Shown one piece after another: positions 34,941 to 44,601 of a stretch of DNA of 64,000 nucleotides. The position numbers and the translations under genes were made by a program. Every line of letters starts with the position of its first letter. The first letter of the stretch is position 1. The stretch spans positions 186,001 to 250,000 of the forward strand of contig NZ_QEVW01000006.1 of NCBI RefSeq assembly GCF_003287275.1, read 5' to 3'. Origin of the DNA: Paenibacillus taichungensis (GTDB taxonomy: Bacteria > Bacillota > Bacilli > Paenibacillales > Paenibacillaceae). The notes beneath the pieces were generated by a model. That model did no database searches and had not been told where the DNA came from. It saw only the letters and a list, made by a program, of their open reading frames with translations.

Positions 34941-35615
34941 TTGAATTATTCATTGACTTACGAGGTTCGGCTTCCTTCCAATTACAATACAGAACAACAA
35001 TCCCCCGTCATTTTTGCCCTGCATGGCATGGGTTCAGATGAACAGGATATGCTTCGTTTACTGGAGCCTCTTCAGTCCGATTTTATTATCGTCGCCGTAC
35101 GTGGGCCCATTGTTCAGGGTAGTGGCTACGCCTATTTTCAAATTAAAAGCATTGGCAATCCCGTCCGTGAGTTGTTCGACGCCTCTGTTAAGGGACTGCA
35201 ACAGCTAATGGTTGACCTGTCCGCTCAATATGCCATTGATCCCGCACGGCGTTACATCGCCGGGTTCAGTCAGGGAGCTATTATGGCGATGACGCTCTCG
35301 CTAATCATGGGAGATGCAATCAAGGGAATTGTGGCCATGAGTGGTTACATTCCGCAATTTGTGAAGGGCGAATACAACATACAGCCCAACTCGGAGTTAT
35401 CTGTATTTATTTCGCATGGTGATCAGGATCATCTCTTCCCGCTGCAACTTGGTGAAGATAACGCCAGCTTTTTCCGTGAACAGACCAATAACGTTACGTA
35501 CATTCCATATCACGGTGGACACCAAGTCACCCCCGACTTATATCAACAATTTCAACAATGGCTTCGGACGGATGCCAAGCTGACTGCCGAAGAACCGAAA
35601 GGACTGAATTCATAA
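34941..35615 (+). CDS. Alpha/beta hydrolase, phospholipase/carboxylesterase type
   Basis: About 224 residues. LHGMGSDEQDM supplies the oxyanion region, GFSQGAIMAM the nucleophile elbow (GxSxG), GDQDHLFP the acid and GGHQVTPD the His. These resemble the YtpP/carboxylesterase-2 family that cleaves short esters. The start is probably TTG 34941 after AGGTGGTGG; GTG codons at 34929 and 34932 are also possible. The stop overlaps the next start (TAATG), so the two genes form an operon. Confidence 0.85.
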   Translation: MNYSLTYEVRLPSNYNTEQQSPVIFALHGMGSDEQDMLRLLEPLQSDFIIVAVRGPIVQGSGYAYFQIKSIGNPVRELFDASVKGLQQLMVDLSAQYAIDPARRYIAGFSQGAIMAMTLSLIMGDAIKGIVAMSGYIPQFVKGEYNIQPNSELSVFISHGDQDHLFPLQLGEDNASFFREQTNNVTYIPYHGGHQVTPDLYQQFQQWLRTDAKLTAEEPKGLNS

Positions 35616-36385
35616 TGATGCCATCCCTGTTTATCGCTCACGGTGCACCATCACTCGCACTGGAGGAAAATGCATACACTGAGTTTCTGCAAAAACTTGG
35701 ACAGGAACTGCCGAAGCCCAAAGCGATCGTATTGTTCTCAGCTCACTGGGAATCCACAACTCAGTTGGTTTCTTCAGTAGCCAATTACGAGACCATCTAT
35801 GATTTTGGCGGCTTCCAGCCCGAGCTGTATCAGATCAAATATCCTGCCCAAGGGCATGAAGAGACAACCGCGGAGATTCAGCGCCTGTTCGCGAATGCTG
35901 GTATTCCGGTAGAAAGTGACTCCGTTCGTGGCCTGGACCACGGTGCGTGGGTCGTCCTTCGTCTGCTATATCCAAATGCGGATATTCCGGTCGTTGCATT
36001 ATCCGTGAATCGATATCTGTCCAATGAACAGCAATATCAGGTAGGCCAAGCGCTGGCTACATTGCGTGAGCAGGACGTTCTTGTGATTGGCAGTGGAGGA
36101 ACGGTACACAACCTGCGTCAGTTAAACTGGGAAAGCGCAGGCGTTGATCCTTGGGCCATGGCGTTTGACAACTGGCTGCAAGACAAGCTGGTGAGCTGGG
36201 ATACAGAGTCCCTCTTCGCCTATGACAAGCTGGCACCATCAGCTCAAGCAGCCGTGCCTACGCCAGAGCATTTTGTACCATTGCTGCTCGCCATGGGTGC
36301 GGGAGATCAGAACAAGCAGGCATCACTCCTGTTCAAAGCCTATCAGTATGGCAACCTGAGCCTGTCATGCTGGAAATTTGATTGA
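35615..36385 (+). CDS. LigB/DODA-type extradiol dioxygenase
   Basis: About 257 residues starting MMPSLFIAHGAPSLALEEN. Visible features of class III extradiol (YgiD/4,5-DOPA dioxygenase) enzymes are the metal-ligand His in IAHGAPS, FSAHWEST, LDHGAWVVLRLLYPNADIPVV and GSGGTVHNLR. It uses Fe or Zn to open catechol-type rings; the bacterial substrate is often unknown. Start overlaps the hydrolase stop by one base; a second ATG is the next codon (35618). An aromatic-ester hydrolase plus ring-cleaving pair is plausible but inferential. Confidence 0.9.
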   Translation: MMPSLFIAHGAPSLALEENAYTEFLQKLGQELPKPKAIVLFSAHWESTTQLVSSVANYETIYDFGGFQPELYQIKYPAQGHEETTAEIQRLFANAGIPVESDSVRGLDHGAWVVLRLLYPNADIPVVALSVNRYLSNEQQYQVGQALATLREQDVLVIGSGGTVHNLRQLNWESAGVDPWAMAFDNWLQDKLVSWDTESLFAYDKLAPSAQAAVPTPEHFVPLLLAMGAGDQNKQASLLFKAYQYGNLSLSCWKFD

Positions 36386-36425
36386 TCCGTTGATATAACA
36401 CCTTATATAAAAATAACCAGACACT

Positions 36426-36448
36426 CGTGCGAGCTCGCACGGGTTTTT
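36426..36448 (+). terminator. Terminator after the dioxygenase gene
   Basis: CGTGCG-AGCT-CGCACG, a fully palindromic 16-mer, is followed by GGTTTTT. Confidence 0.85.
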
Positions 36449-36584
36449 GTAGTGATATGACCTTTTTCGCATAATGCTGGGAGTTGTAAAGCAAGCTATA
36501 ATAACATTTAGTGGAAATGACCAAGCTGTAATTAAGGAATACTCTTTCTACACCTATCACATCTTTCTGGGAGGAACATTCGAA

Positions 36585-37586
36585 GTGGCTGAACAACCAA
36601 AGTCTGAGAGCTTAATGTCTCTCGTCAAAAAGGGGAACACATCCTCAGCCGTAGCTATGGCAGGAAATGCCGTACTTGCACTGTGCAAAGGAGGAGCCTT
36701 TCTATTCAGTGGCAGTGGCGCCATGTTCGCTTCGGCGATGCACTCTTTGGCCGATGCCATCAACCAAGGGTTTGTCTTTGTCGGGAGTGTGTTGTCCGAG
36801 AAAAAACCTACACGCCGCTTTCCGACCGGATTCGGACGGGTCATCAACATTTTCTGTATGATTGCCGTTATCGTTGTTACCATCATGGCGTATGAAACGA
36901 TACATGAAGGGATTCATCTGTTACTGCATCCGGCTGCTCATTCCGGTGGTATCTGGATTAACATCGGCGTGCTGGTGCTTAACATTGTGATCGATGGAGC
37001 CATTTTGATTAAAGCGATGAAAGAAATTCTACACGAAGCACGCGCGCCCAAAGCATCAGGCCTCGCCCTGTTCCCTGCTGCGATCAAAAATGTAGGACGC
37101 GCCGCACCGCCAACACGCCTTGTATTTTACGAAGATATTGTAGCGGTACTCGGTGCGACACTCGCACTGATCTCTGTCGTCGTCATTGCACTGACCAATT
37201 TTGCATTGCTCGATGGAATCGTGACGACCATTATTGGATGCCTGATGATCGCTGTCGCTTTCCGTGTAGGTTATGACAATATGATCGGACTGATTGGTGT
37301 AGCGGCTCCACAGGATGTTGAGGATAAAGTATCCCAGACCATTCTGGCAGACTCTCATGTTGCAGATATCCAGATGATGCGCATTATTCAGGAAGGTCGT
37401 TATTACCACGTTGAGGGTCTCATCGAACTGACCAAAGGCTTGAGCCTTGCCGATGCCGATGATATCAAGTTCCGTATCCAGGAAAAGTTAATGACAGATC
37501 CCGACATCGCCGATGCGGCAATATCGATTATCGAAGATGATGGCGTGAACAGCTGGAGCAAGAAGCATTCTGATGTGGTGAAATAA
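36585..37586 (+). CDS. Cation diffusion facilitator (CDF) transporter
   Basis: About 333 residues from GTG 36585, ten bases after GGGAGG; a frame reaching upstream to 36474 has no RBS. The CDF pattern includes GNAVLALCKGGAFLFSGSGAMFASAMHSLADAINQGFVFVG (HSLADxxNQ metal site), later membrane helices with FYEDIVAVLGATLALISVV, and a C-terminal cytoplasmic domain. CDF proteins export Zn, Mn, Fe or other divalent ions by proton antiport; ion choice is not clear here. Confidence 0.9.
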   Translation: MAEQPKSESLMSLVKKGNTSSAVAMAGNAVLALCKGGAFLFSGSGAMFASAMHSLADAINQGFVFVGSVLSEKKPTRRFPTGFGRVINIFCMIAVIVVTIMAYETIHEGIHLLLHPAAHSGGIWINIGVLVLNIVIDGAILIKAMKEILHEARAPKASGLALFPAAIKNVGRAAPPTRLVFYEDIVAVLGATLALISVVVIALTNFALLDGIVTTIIGCLMIAVAFRVGYDNMIGLIGVAAPQDVEDKVSQTILADSHVADIQMMRIIQEGRYYHVEGLIELTKGLSLADADDIKFRIQEKLMTDPDIADAAISIIEDDGVNSWSKKHSDVVK

Positions 37587-37614
37587 AGGTATGCCCCCTT
37601 TTATAAAAGTTAAA

Positions 37615-37644
37615 AGAAGCCTACTCTTCGCGGAGTGGGCTTCT
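37615..37644 (+). terminator. Hairpin after the CDF gene
   Basis: AGAAGCCTACTC pairs with GAGTGGGCTTCT around TTCGCG (one G-T pair), followed by a weak T tract. It separates convergent genes. Confidence 0.7.
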
Positions 37645-37702
37645 TCACATAGCAAAGCAACGTGACATAGCTAATATAACTACATGGCTACTAAAGGCTG
37701 GG

Positions 37703-38335
37703 CTAAACTTGTTGGTTGGGATTCGCTGACTGACCAGCATGGGGTTTAGTTCTGGCACTTTGCTTCATGCCCATCTCCATCAATTTATCCAGCCATTTCA
37801 GGCGGAACGCCTCAGTGGAGCCTTTGATTGGACTAATCTCGGTTATACGTACCGGGGAGACCCCGCAGAATTTGAGAATATTGGATTTCATGACCCGATG
37901 CCCTGCATGTCTGTAAATGAATCGATTGTACCAGCGTGGTGTGTCCATGGTCACAATGATGTGGGCAGACCTTCCTTTCAGCAATTTGTCCCATAGGGGC
38001 GAGTCCTCCCGATCTTTCATCGCGAATCCGGGCAAAAATACCCGATCAATAAACCCTTTCAAAATTGCAGGCATCACTCCCCACCACGTCGGATATACAA
38101 ACACCAGATGGTCCGCCCATCGGATCAATTCCTGAGCTCTCACCAAATCAGGTTCCAATTCCGTCCGCTGCCGGTACCCGTACTGAAGATTCGGATTAAA
38201 CTGAATATGGCTCAGGTCGATCAGCTCCACAGAACTGCCCGATTGTCGGGCTCCTTTTACATAGGCTTCTGTTAATGCTTTGCAGTAACTTTGCGGATCA
38301 GGATGACCGTTAATCACCAGAATATTAGATTTCAT
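37703..38335 (-). CDS. Flavodoxin-fold NAD(P)H quinone reductase (NQO1 family)
   Basis: 210 residues. The N-terminus MKSNILVINGHPDPQSYCKAL and the FMN/FAD-binding segment VFVYPTWWGVMPAILKGFIDRVFLPGFA mark the NQO1/MdaB-type family, which reduces quinones, azo dyes or aldehydes with NAD(P)H. AGGAGG precedes the ATG. It is divergent from an AraC-type regulator whose start lies 134 bases away, so that protein may control it. Confidence 0.9.
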   Translation of the reverse strand: MKSNILVINGHPDPQSYCKALTEAYVKGARQSGSSVELIDLSHIQFNPNLQYGYRQRTELEPDLVRAQELIRWADHLVFVYPTWWGVMPAILKGFIDRVFLPGFAMKDREDSPLWDKLLKGRSAHIIVTMDTPRWYNRFIYRHAGHRVMKSNILKFCGVSPVRITEISPIKGSTEAFRLKWLDKLMEMGMKQSARTKPHAGQSANPNQQV

Positions 38336-38469
38336 ACATCTGTTCCTCCTGTATAATAATGTTCATGAAGGCCGAAGAAGCTGGCATATCACAAGCATAG
38401 AATGAACGCATACATAAACAAATGATCAACGACGCCGAAACATTGCTGATTCGCGCAAAAGGGGGTAGC

Positions 38470-39516
38470 ATGAACAACCATAATCACGGTGTGTCCATTT
38501 CCATGTTGTATCCAATTATGAAGACGCTGGTGAACAAAGGGTATGAATCTGAAGCGTTTTTCGAGTACGCAGGCTTAGATCCTGCTATCATGAAAAATCC
38601 GGAAGCACGTATTCCAGTTGAAGAGTTGGAACGGATTATGCAGTATGCTGCCAGATACTCGGATGATCTGTATTTTGGATTGAACCAGGGACAACTGCTG
38701 GACTTTGCGGACCTTGGCCTCCCCGGTTACGTCATGATGCATTCCAAGACGATTGGAGATGCCCTCGCTGCTTATCAACGATATAACATCATTCTATATA
38801 GTGGATTTAATCTGGATTGGAAAGTAGACGGAACGGATCTGATCCTTCAATTGTCCTTGCAGCATTCGGAGAAGCAGATGTCCCGTCATTGTGTGGAAGA
38901 TATGGCTGTCTCGATGGTGTATTTGATCAGCAAACTGGCGAATCGCCGGGTGGAGTTAAAGGAGGTGCGATTCGGTCACCAGGCCCCCGAGACTTCAAAC
39001 GATCTATCTCCTTATGTTGACATGTTCGGAATAAAGCCGAGATTCGGGGATACCCGTACGCTCCTGCGAATGCACAAGGATATTCTGGATCAGCCCGTAT
39101 TATATTCGGATGCAAGAATGCTGAAGGTCTTTGAAACCATGGCTCAGGAAAGCAAAGACGAGCTTCATTCGTCTCAACCGTTCTCCAGCAAAGTAAGCCG
39201 GTGGATGACTGATAGCCTTCCAACCTTCTTTCCCACATTACAACACACCGCAGAGCATCTGGGCGTGAGCATTCGCACACTTCAGAGCCGGTTGCGTGAA
39301 GAAGATACAACGTATCATGAGATATCCGTTCAGGTACGTAAGTTACTGGCCATGCGATATTTGCAGAAAGGTACCTATTCGGTAGGGGATATTGCCTATG
39401 CCTTGCATTTTTCGGAGCAAAGCGCGTTTCAGAATGCCTTCAAGAAGTGGACCGGACAGACGCCCGGGCAATACCGTTCGAGTCTCAAACAACCCATGCA
39501 GCCCGTGGCTGAATAA
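38470..39516 (+). CDS. AraC-family regulator with AraC-binding-like (OruR-type) N-terminal domain
   Basis: About 348 residues from the ATG after AAAGGGGG. The N-terminal 200 residues match the Arabinose_bd domain of OruR/ArgR-type AraC regulators (MLYPIMKTLVNKGYESEAFFEYAGLD, LGLPGYVMMHSKTIGDAL). The C-terminal domain has two helix-turn-helices (TAEHLGVSIRTLQSRLREE and SVGDIAYALHFSEQSAFQNAFKKWTGQTPGQYR). It probably controls the divergent quinone reductase gene. Confidence 0.9.
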   Translation: MNNHNHGVSISMLYPIMKTLVNKGYESEAFFEYAGLDPAIMKNPEARIPVEELERIMQYAARYSDDLYFGLNQGQLLDFADLGLPGYVMMHSKTIGDALAAYQRYNIILYSGFNLDWKVDGTDLILQLSLQHSEKQMSRHCVEDMAVSMVYLISKLANRRVELKEVRFGHQAPETSNDLSPYVDMFGIKPRFGDTRTLLRMHKDILDQPVLYSDARMLKVFETMAQESKDELHSSQPFSSKVSRWMTDSLPTFFPTLQHTAEHLGVSIRTLQSRLREEDTTYHEISVQVRKLLAMRYLQKGTYSVGDIAYALHFSEQSAFQNAFKKWTGQTPGQYRSSLKQPMQPVAE

Positions 39517-39561
39517 TTCCGAATCCAATCCTTCTAAAGGGAAATATGGATTGCATGTTTT

Positions 39562-39585
39562 GAACCTAGACTTTAGTCTAGGTTC
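39562..39585. promoter_or_regulatory. Perfect 11-2-11 palindrome
   Basis: GAACCTAGACT and AGTCTAGGTTC flank TT. It lies 46 bases after the AraC-type stop and 118 bases before the next start. The T tract after it is weak, so it is either a terminator or an operator for the downstream membrane gene. Confidence 0.45.
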
Positions 39586-39702
39586 AGTTTAACTCCAAAG
39601 ACCGAGGAACCCCTTTTGCGGTTCATGGTATGCTGTGAATAACGAGAAAACATACTCCATGACCGTTCGGGAATTGATCTTGTATTGAAAAGGAGAGATA
39701 TC

Positions 39703-40203
39703 ATGGCTAAACGCACCATTCTTGCGCCTGTGCTTATTTTGCTCGGCGTGTACCTGATTTTGAACCAGGGAGGTTCACTCGGTCCGGGTACAATCTTCGC
39801 CACGTTCTGGCCCACCCTCTTTGTGATTCCACTGGGGCTATTCTTCCACTGGCTCTACTTCTCCATGATTGGACGAGGGGTCGGATTGCTGGTTCCCGGG
39901 GGCATCTTGCTTACGGCAGGTATTGTCAGCCAGATCGCCATGCTCTTCGGTAACTGGAGCACCATGTGGCCTGGCTTTATTCTTGCGGTAGCCGTAGGTC
40001 TGTTTGAACTGTATTGGTTTGGTGGCCGTAACAAATGGTTGCTGATTCCGATCAACATTCTGACGGTGATTTCCTTGTTGTTCTTCTCCGTCATGTCGAT
40101 TGGCACGATGCTTAACAGTCTGTCCTTTGTCCAACCGTTCGTGGCGATTGTGCTGATAATGGGCGGGGCATGGATCATTGTGGGTCGCAAAAAGCGCATG
40201 TAA
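39703..40203 (+). CDS. Membrane protein with LiaI/LiaF-type transmembrane region
   Basis: About 166 residues from ATG 39703, seven bases after AAAGGAGAG. It consists of hydrophobic hairpins (APVLILLGVYLILNQGG, FWPTLFVIPLGLFF, GVGLLVPGGILLTAG, MWPGFILAVAVGLFELYWFGG and two more) with the W-P and G-G turns of LiaF-TM/DUF5668 repeats, and ends in a short basic tail. It lacks the C-terminal LiaF domain. Related proteins take part in cell-envelope stress sensing, but no LiaRS pair is nearby. Confidence 0.75.
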   Translation: MAKRTILAPVLILLGVYLILNQGGSLGPGTIFATFWPTLFVIPLGLFFHWLYFSMIGRGVGLLVPGGILLTAGIVSQIAMLFGNWSTMWPGFILAVAVGLFELYWFGGRNKWLLIPINILTVISLLFFSVMSIGTMLNSLSFVQPFVAIVLIMGGAWIIVGRKKRM

Positions 40204-40214
40204 ATCTTATGTCG

Positions 40215-40363
40215 TTTACACTTGACCACTGCGGTGACAGAACAACTTCGGATCGCTGTTATCCCCAGATTTTTTTGAATCCCATCTAGAATGGGAAAAT
40301 TTGGGGATAAAGGCGCACGCTTCGCTTCCTTCGTTTGTTCTGTCTCCTCCGTTAACGTGTAAA
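40215..40363. repeat. Palindromic intergenic element, copy 1
   Basis: Outer arm TTTACAC/GTGTAAA, middle arm GACAGAACA (40236-40244) with TGTTCTGTC (40336-40344) and inner arm TTATCCCCAGATTTT / AAAATTTGGGGATAA fold the element into one long hairpin. It carries the shared core GGATCGCTGTTATCCCC and ACGCTTCGCTTC. Copies 2, 3 and a shorter copy 4 lie at 53932, 55108 and 56414. Nothing else is visible here except the terminator at 40415. Confidence 0.85.
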
Positions 40364-40414
40364 TAAGGATAAGACAACCTACCTGAGCTATTTGCTCTGA
40401 AGCAGGGTAAAAAT

Positions 40415-40463
40415 ATAGGGGTGCAGCTCGTCATTCAATTGAAATGACGAGCTGCACCCCTAT
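40415..40463. terminator. Bidirectional terminator, 21-bp perfect stem
   Basis: A perfect 21-bp stem (40415-40435 with 40443-40463) and 7-base loop, with T-rich ends on both strands, separates the LiaI-like gene from convergent potD. Confidence 0.92.
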
Positions 40464-40560
40464 TTATTCTAACGAACTGTACATGCGCTTTTGGTGGTCA
40501 TTAACTCCCATTGGAGTTTTAGAGAATTAGAAAGACGCTGTACATCTCACTCGAATACCT

Positions 40561-41634
40561 TTATTTACTATGCATTTTAAATTCGAGGAACAAATCATTA
40601 TAATGCGAGAGCATTTTTTTGCCCAGATTATTGTACACTTCCAGCTTGCCCGTCAGCGTCTCATCTGGATAAAATCGCTCATCCTCTGAAATATCCTCCG
40701 GAAGCAACTTCAATGCCTCGGCATTCGGTGTAGAGTACCCGACATATTCAGCATTACGAGCCGCATGATCCGGGTCCAGCATGAAGTTGATAAACTGATG
40801 AGCGCCTTCAATATTACTCGCGGTCTTCGGAATAACCATGTTATCGAACCAAAGGTTCGAGCCTTCCTCAGGAACCACGTAATCCAGCTTGTCATTCTCA
40901 TCCATAATTTCTGAAGCATCCCCGGACCATACGAGTCCGACCGCCGCTTCCTCATTTGCCAGCAGCATTTTGATCTCGTCTCCGACAATCGCTCTGACGT
41001 TAGGCGTGAGGTTGGACAGTTTCTTCAAAGCTTCCTGCAGATGGTCTTCATTCGTATCGTTCAACGAATACCCGAGGCTGTTCAGCCCCATGCCGATGAC
41101 TTCACGGGCACCGTCGAGCAGCAGGATTTGATTTTTCAAACGTGGGTCCCACAGGTCATTCCAGCTCTCGAACGTTAACCCATCAACCAGTTCAGGATTG
41201 TACACAATCCCCACTGTTCCCCAGAAGTAAGGGATGGAATACTTGTTGTCCTCATCGAAGGAAAGGTCCATAAACCGCGGATCGATGTTGCTCAGATTGG
41301 GCAGCTTGCTGTGATCCAGCGGAATGAGCAGATTTTCCTCTTTCATTTTGCTAATCGCATACTCGGAAGGAATCGCCACATCAAACGTCGTTCCGCCCTG
41401 CTCAATCTTGGTTAACATCGCTTCGTTCGAGTCAAACGTCTGGTAGATCACCTTGATGCCGGTCTCTTGCTCAAACTCCTTCAGCAAATCCGGGTCGATA
41501 TAATCGCCCCAGTTGTAAATCGTCAGCGTGTTGCCGCCGGAATATCCCTGACTCTTGTTCAGGTACGAAGCGAGAATCATCAAGGCAAAGGCAGCCACAA
41601 ATACAATCGCAAATGTCCGAACCAGTTGCTTCAT
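40561..41634 (-). CDS. potD: Spermidine/putrescine ABC transporter, substrate-binding protein
   Basis: 357 residues with an N-terminal hydrophobic anchor (about 7-22) and no lipobox Cys. YNWGDYIDPDLLKEFEQETGIKVIYQTFDSNEAMLTKI, DVAIPSEYAISKM and YSIPYFWGTVGIVYNPE are classical PotD/PotF segments, including acidic and aromatic polyamine contacts. It captures polyamine outside the membrane for the PotABC importer. It overlaps potC by four bases (ATGA), the last gene of a potA-potB-potC-potD operon. Confidence 0.93.
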   Translation of the reverse strand: MKQLVRTFAIVFVAAFALMILASYLNKSQGYSGGNTLTIYNWGDYIDPDLLKEFEQETGIKVIYQTFDSNEAMLTKIEQGGTTFDVAIPSEYAISKMKEENLLIPLDHSKLPNLSNIDPRFMDLSFDEDNKYSIPYFWGTVGIVYNPELVDGLTFESWNDLWDPRLKNQILLLDGAREVIGMGLNSLGYSLNDTNEDHLQEALKKLSNLTPNVRAIVGDEIKMLLANEEAAVGLVWSGDASEIMDENDKLDYVVPEEGSNLWFDNMVIPKTASNIEGAHQFINFMLDPDHAARNAEYVGYSTPNAEALKLLPEDISEDERFYPDETLTGKLEVYNNLGKKMLSHYNDLFLEFKMHSK

Positions 41635-42437
41635 GGACGCAGCCCCCTTCCCGCAGGCGTACGCGCGGCACGGCGGTTAATGAAGTAATACCCAACCACC
41701 AGCAGCACCGTCAGCAGGAACAGCAGTGTCGACAGCGCATTGATGGACAATGACACGCCCTGCCTTGCTCTTGAATAAATCTCCACCGAGAGTGTGGAGT
41801 ATCCGTTACCCGTGACAAAGAAGGTTACCGCAAAGTCATCCAGCGAGTACGTCAATGCCATGAAGAATCCGGCAAAAATACCCGGTTTAACGTATGGAAG
41901 CACGACTCGAGTCAGGATCTGCCATGATCCAGCACCCAGATCGCGCGCCGCATCCATCAAGGTCGGACTCATCTCCTGAAGCTTGGGCAGTACCATAATT
42001 ACGACAATCGGCACGCTGAATGCGATATGAGACAACAGTACCGAAGTGAATCCAAGCTTGATGCCAATCATGGTGAACAGAATCAGAAAGGACGCACCGA
42101 TGATGACATCCGGACTAACGATCAGCACGTTATTGAGTGACAGCAACGTATTCTTGGTCCGTTTGCGCCGCACATGATAGATCGCCAGTGCCCCTGCCAC
42201 ACCGAGCATCGTCGAGATCGCCGAAGACAGAAGCGCGATAATAAACGTATTCAGTACAATGATCAGCAGCCGGGTATCGGCAAATACTTCCCTGTACCAT
42301 TCCAATGTAAATCCTTCGAAGCCGCGCATATGCCCGCCACTATTGAAGGAATAGAAGATCAGATACGCAATCGGTGCGTACAGTATGGCGAATACAACGG
42401 CCAGATAGACGTTAGACAGCTTTCCGTTTCTTCCCAT
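41631..42437 (-). CDS. potC: Polyamine ABC transporter permease
   Basis: 268 residues with about six membrane segments and the EAA loop MDAARDLGAGSWQILTRVVLPYVKPGI that contacts the ATPase. [23 protein letters not shown] at the N-terminus and the SFNSG segment are PotC-like. RBS AAGGAGGTG; the start lies 26 bases inside the potB end. It forms the channel with PotB. Confidence 0.93.
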   Translation of the reverse strand: MGRNGKLSNVYLAVVFAILYAPIAYLIFYSFNSGGHMRGFEGFTLEWYREVFADTRLLIIVLNTFIIALLSSAISTMLGVAGALAIYHVRRKRTKNTLLSLNNVLIVSPDVIIGASFLILFTMIGIKLGFTSVLLSHIAFSVPIVVIMVLPKLQEMSPTLMDAARDLGAGSWQILTRVVLPYVKPGIFAGFFMALTYSLDDFAVTFFVTGNGYSTLSVEIYSRARQGVSLSINALSTLLFLLTVLLVVGYYFINRRAARTPAGRGLRP

Positions 42438-43245
42438 TACGCACCTCCTTCTTGCCTGATCCAGTCAGGAACATAATGATCGCCATCGCAATAATCAAAA
42501 AGACGGCAATCGTCGAACCCATCCCCCAGTCCTGGGTGACGAGAAAATGCTGCTCAATCGCTGTTCCCAGTGTAATTACCCGGTTCCCCGCAATAAGGCG
42601 GGTAATCATGAACAAGGATAGCGCCGGAATAAATACGGCCTGACAGCCGGATTTCACTCCGCTGAGCGTCAGCGGGAAGATAACCCGGCGGAACGTCAGC
42701 CATGATGATGCCCCGAGATCCCGTGCTGCATAGATCAGCGATGGATTCATCTCTTCCAACGCGTTGAAGATCGGCAGGATCATGAATGGAATGAAGATGT
42801 ACACCGAAACAAAGATAAAGCTGAAATCGGTGAACAGAATCTGTTGTGTGCCAATGCCCACCACTTCAAGCAGGGAATTGGTCAAGCCATACGTGCCGAA
42901 GAGGCCGATAAAGGCGTACGCTTTTAACAACAGATTGATCCAGCTTGGCAAAATTATAAGCAGCAGCCACAGCTGCTTGTGCTTTGTACGAGTCAGTAAA
43001 TACGCCGTCGGATACGAGACCAACAGCGAGAACACCGTGATCAGAAATGCATACCAGAACGAGCTCAGGGTCATCTGCATGTACACAGGTGTAAAGAACC
43101 GAGCGTAGTTACCCAGCGTGAAATTGCCCTCCACATCGAAGAACGAGTAATACACGACCAGCAGAACCGGAGCAACTACAAACAACACCATCCATAATAC
43201 ATATGGAATCAGATACGCATTGCGTGTACTCGCCTTAGTCTGCAT
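42412..43245 (-). CDS. potB: Polyamine ABC transporter permease
   Basis: About 277 residues starting [19 protein letters not shown], placed 11 bases inside the potA end after AGAGG; a longer frame to 43344 would lie within potA. Six membrane segments and the EAA loop [26 protein letters not shown] identify it as the PotB partner of PotC. Confidence 0.92.
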   Translation of the reverse strand: MQTKASTRNAYLIPYVLWMVLFVVAPVLLVVYYSFFDVEGNFTLGNYARFFTPVYMQMTLSSFWYAFLITVFSLLVSYPTAYLLTRTKHKQLWLLLIILPSWINLLLKAYAFIGLFGTYGLTNSLLEVVGIGTQQILFTDFSFIFVSVYIFIPFMILPIFNALEEMNPSLIYAARDLGASSWLTFRRVIFPLTLSGVKSGCQAVFIPALSLFMITRLIAGNRVITLGTAIEQHFLVTQDWGMGSTIAVFLIIAMAIIMFLTGSGKKEVRNGKKRKAV

Positions 43246-44344
43246 GAACGGCCTCTTGGTAGGCTTCCAGACGTTTATCGAACTCTTCTTCCGTCTCGTT
43301 AAAGCGCATGACGTGGATGGCTTCCGGGTCAAAATACAGTCCAATACGAGCGCCTACGACGGCTTTCTTCGTGGAATGCACCAGCCACTCATTGCCCGCA
43401 TCATCGTAGGTCGATATCTCGTAATGCACCCCACGGAACAGCTGGGAGTCCACCTTGACCTGCATCTTGCCCTGTTCCTCGGTTGTAATCTCCATATCCT
43501 CTGGACGAATCACAATCTCAACAGGCTCGTCCCGCTGCAAACCCTGATCGACACACTCGTACTCTGCGCCAGCGAATTCCACCACAAAGTCCTGCTTCAT
43601 TTTGCCGGATACAATGTTCGATTCACCAATAAAGTCCGCCACAAAACGGTTAATCGGCTCATCATAGATATCATTCGGTGTGCCGCTCTGTTGAATAACG
43701 CCGCCGTTCAGGACAAAGATCTCGTCCGACATCGCCAAGGCTTCTTCCTGATCATGCGTGACAAAAATAAACGTAATGCCCAATCGCTGTTGCAGCTCGC
43801 GCAATTCATACTGCATTTCGGTCCGCAGCTTCAGATCGAGCGCCGATAACGGCTCGTCCAGCAGCAAAATTTCGGGTTCGTTCACAATCGCCCGCGCAAT
43901 CGCGACGCGCTGCCGTTGTCCGCCGGACATCTCGCCAATTTCACGGTTTTCATAACCGGAGAGATTGACGAACTTGAGTGCTTCCAGCACTTTGCCGCGA
44001 ATTTCAGCGGTTTTCATTTTTTTGATCCGCAAACCAAAAGCTACGTTCTCAAAAACGTTCAAATGTGGAAATAACGCGTAATCCTGAAATACGGTATTCA
44101 CCTGCCGCTGGTGAGCCGGCACTTGGTTAATCAGTGCACCGTTAAAATAAATACTGCCCTGTGTCGGCTCCGCAAAGCCGGCGATCAGGCGCAATATCGT
44201 TGTTTTCCCGCAGCCTGACGGGCCGAGTAGCGTATAAAATTTACCCCGCTCAATCTCGAAGCTGACTTCCTTCAATACGGCTTCATCCTGATCGTATTGC
44301 TGGGTCACCCGGTCGAACCGGATAATCGGTTGTTGTTCTGACAT
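43235..44344 (-). CDS. potA: Polyamine ABC transporter ATP-binding protein
   Basis: 369 residues. Walker [11 protein letters not shown]-loop [10 protein letters not shown], signature [14 protein letters not shown] (Met in place of the usual Leu before SGGQ), Walker [14 protein letters not shown]-loop VTHDQEEA, and a C-terminal TOBE-like domain ([12 protein letters not shown]). It energises polyamine uptake and opens the operon. No XRE/cupin PuuR-type regulator is adjacent, unlike many pot operons. Confidence 0.95.
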   Translation of the reverse strand: MSEQQPIIRFDRVTQQYDQDEAVLKEVSFEIERGKFYTLLGPSGCGKTTILRLIAGFAEPTQGSIYFNGALINQVPAHQRQVNTVFQDYALFPHLNVFENVAFGLRIKKMKTAEIRGKVLEALKFVNLSGYENREIGEMSGGQRQRVAIARAIVNEPEILLLDEPLSALDLKLRTEMQYELRELQQRLGITFIFVTHDQEEALAMSDEIFVLNGGVIQQSGTPNDIYDEPINRFVADFIGESNIVSGKMKQDFVVEFAGAEYECVDQGLQRDEPVEIVIRPEDMEITTEEQGKMQVKVDSQLFRGVHYEISTYDDAGNEWLVHSTKKAVVGARIGLYFDPEAIHVMRFNETEEEFDKRLEAYQEAVHAD

Positions 44345-44366
44345 GCTTCATTTCGCCCCCTTTAAA

Positions 44367-44384
44367 CTTGAGGTATACCTTGAG
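44367..44384. promoter_or_regulatory. CTTGAG direct repeat with AGGTATACCT palindrome before potA
   Basis: CTTGAG-GTATAC-CTTGAG has 12-bp periodicity and contains the 10-bp palindrome AGGTATACCT. It lies 23 bases before the potA start and is a candidate operator. No regulator is assigned. Confidence 0.35.
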
Positions 44385-44601
44385 CCTGTACACTTCTATT
44401 CATGCATGCTTCATTACAAATCCCATCTATTATATATGATTCAGCTATATCCGCAATGGTTTTGATGTAAACGCCATGTGTTATTTCTTCTTATTCTCAC
44501 AAATACAGCATACATTACGGGTATATGTCGATATCTACGCATCCAAGTAGAGCGATTTCATGAGGATTTCGGAATCAAGTCATGTGAAAGGAGTCCTGTT
44601 C

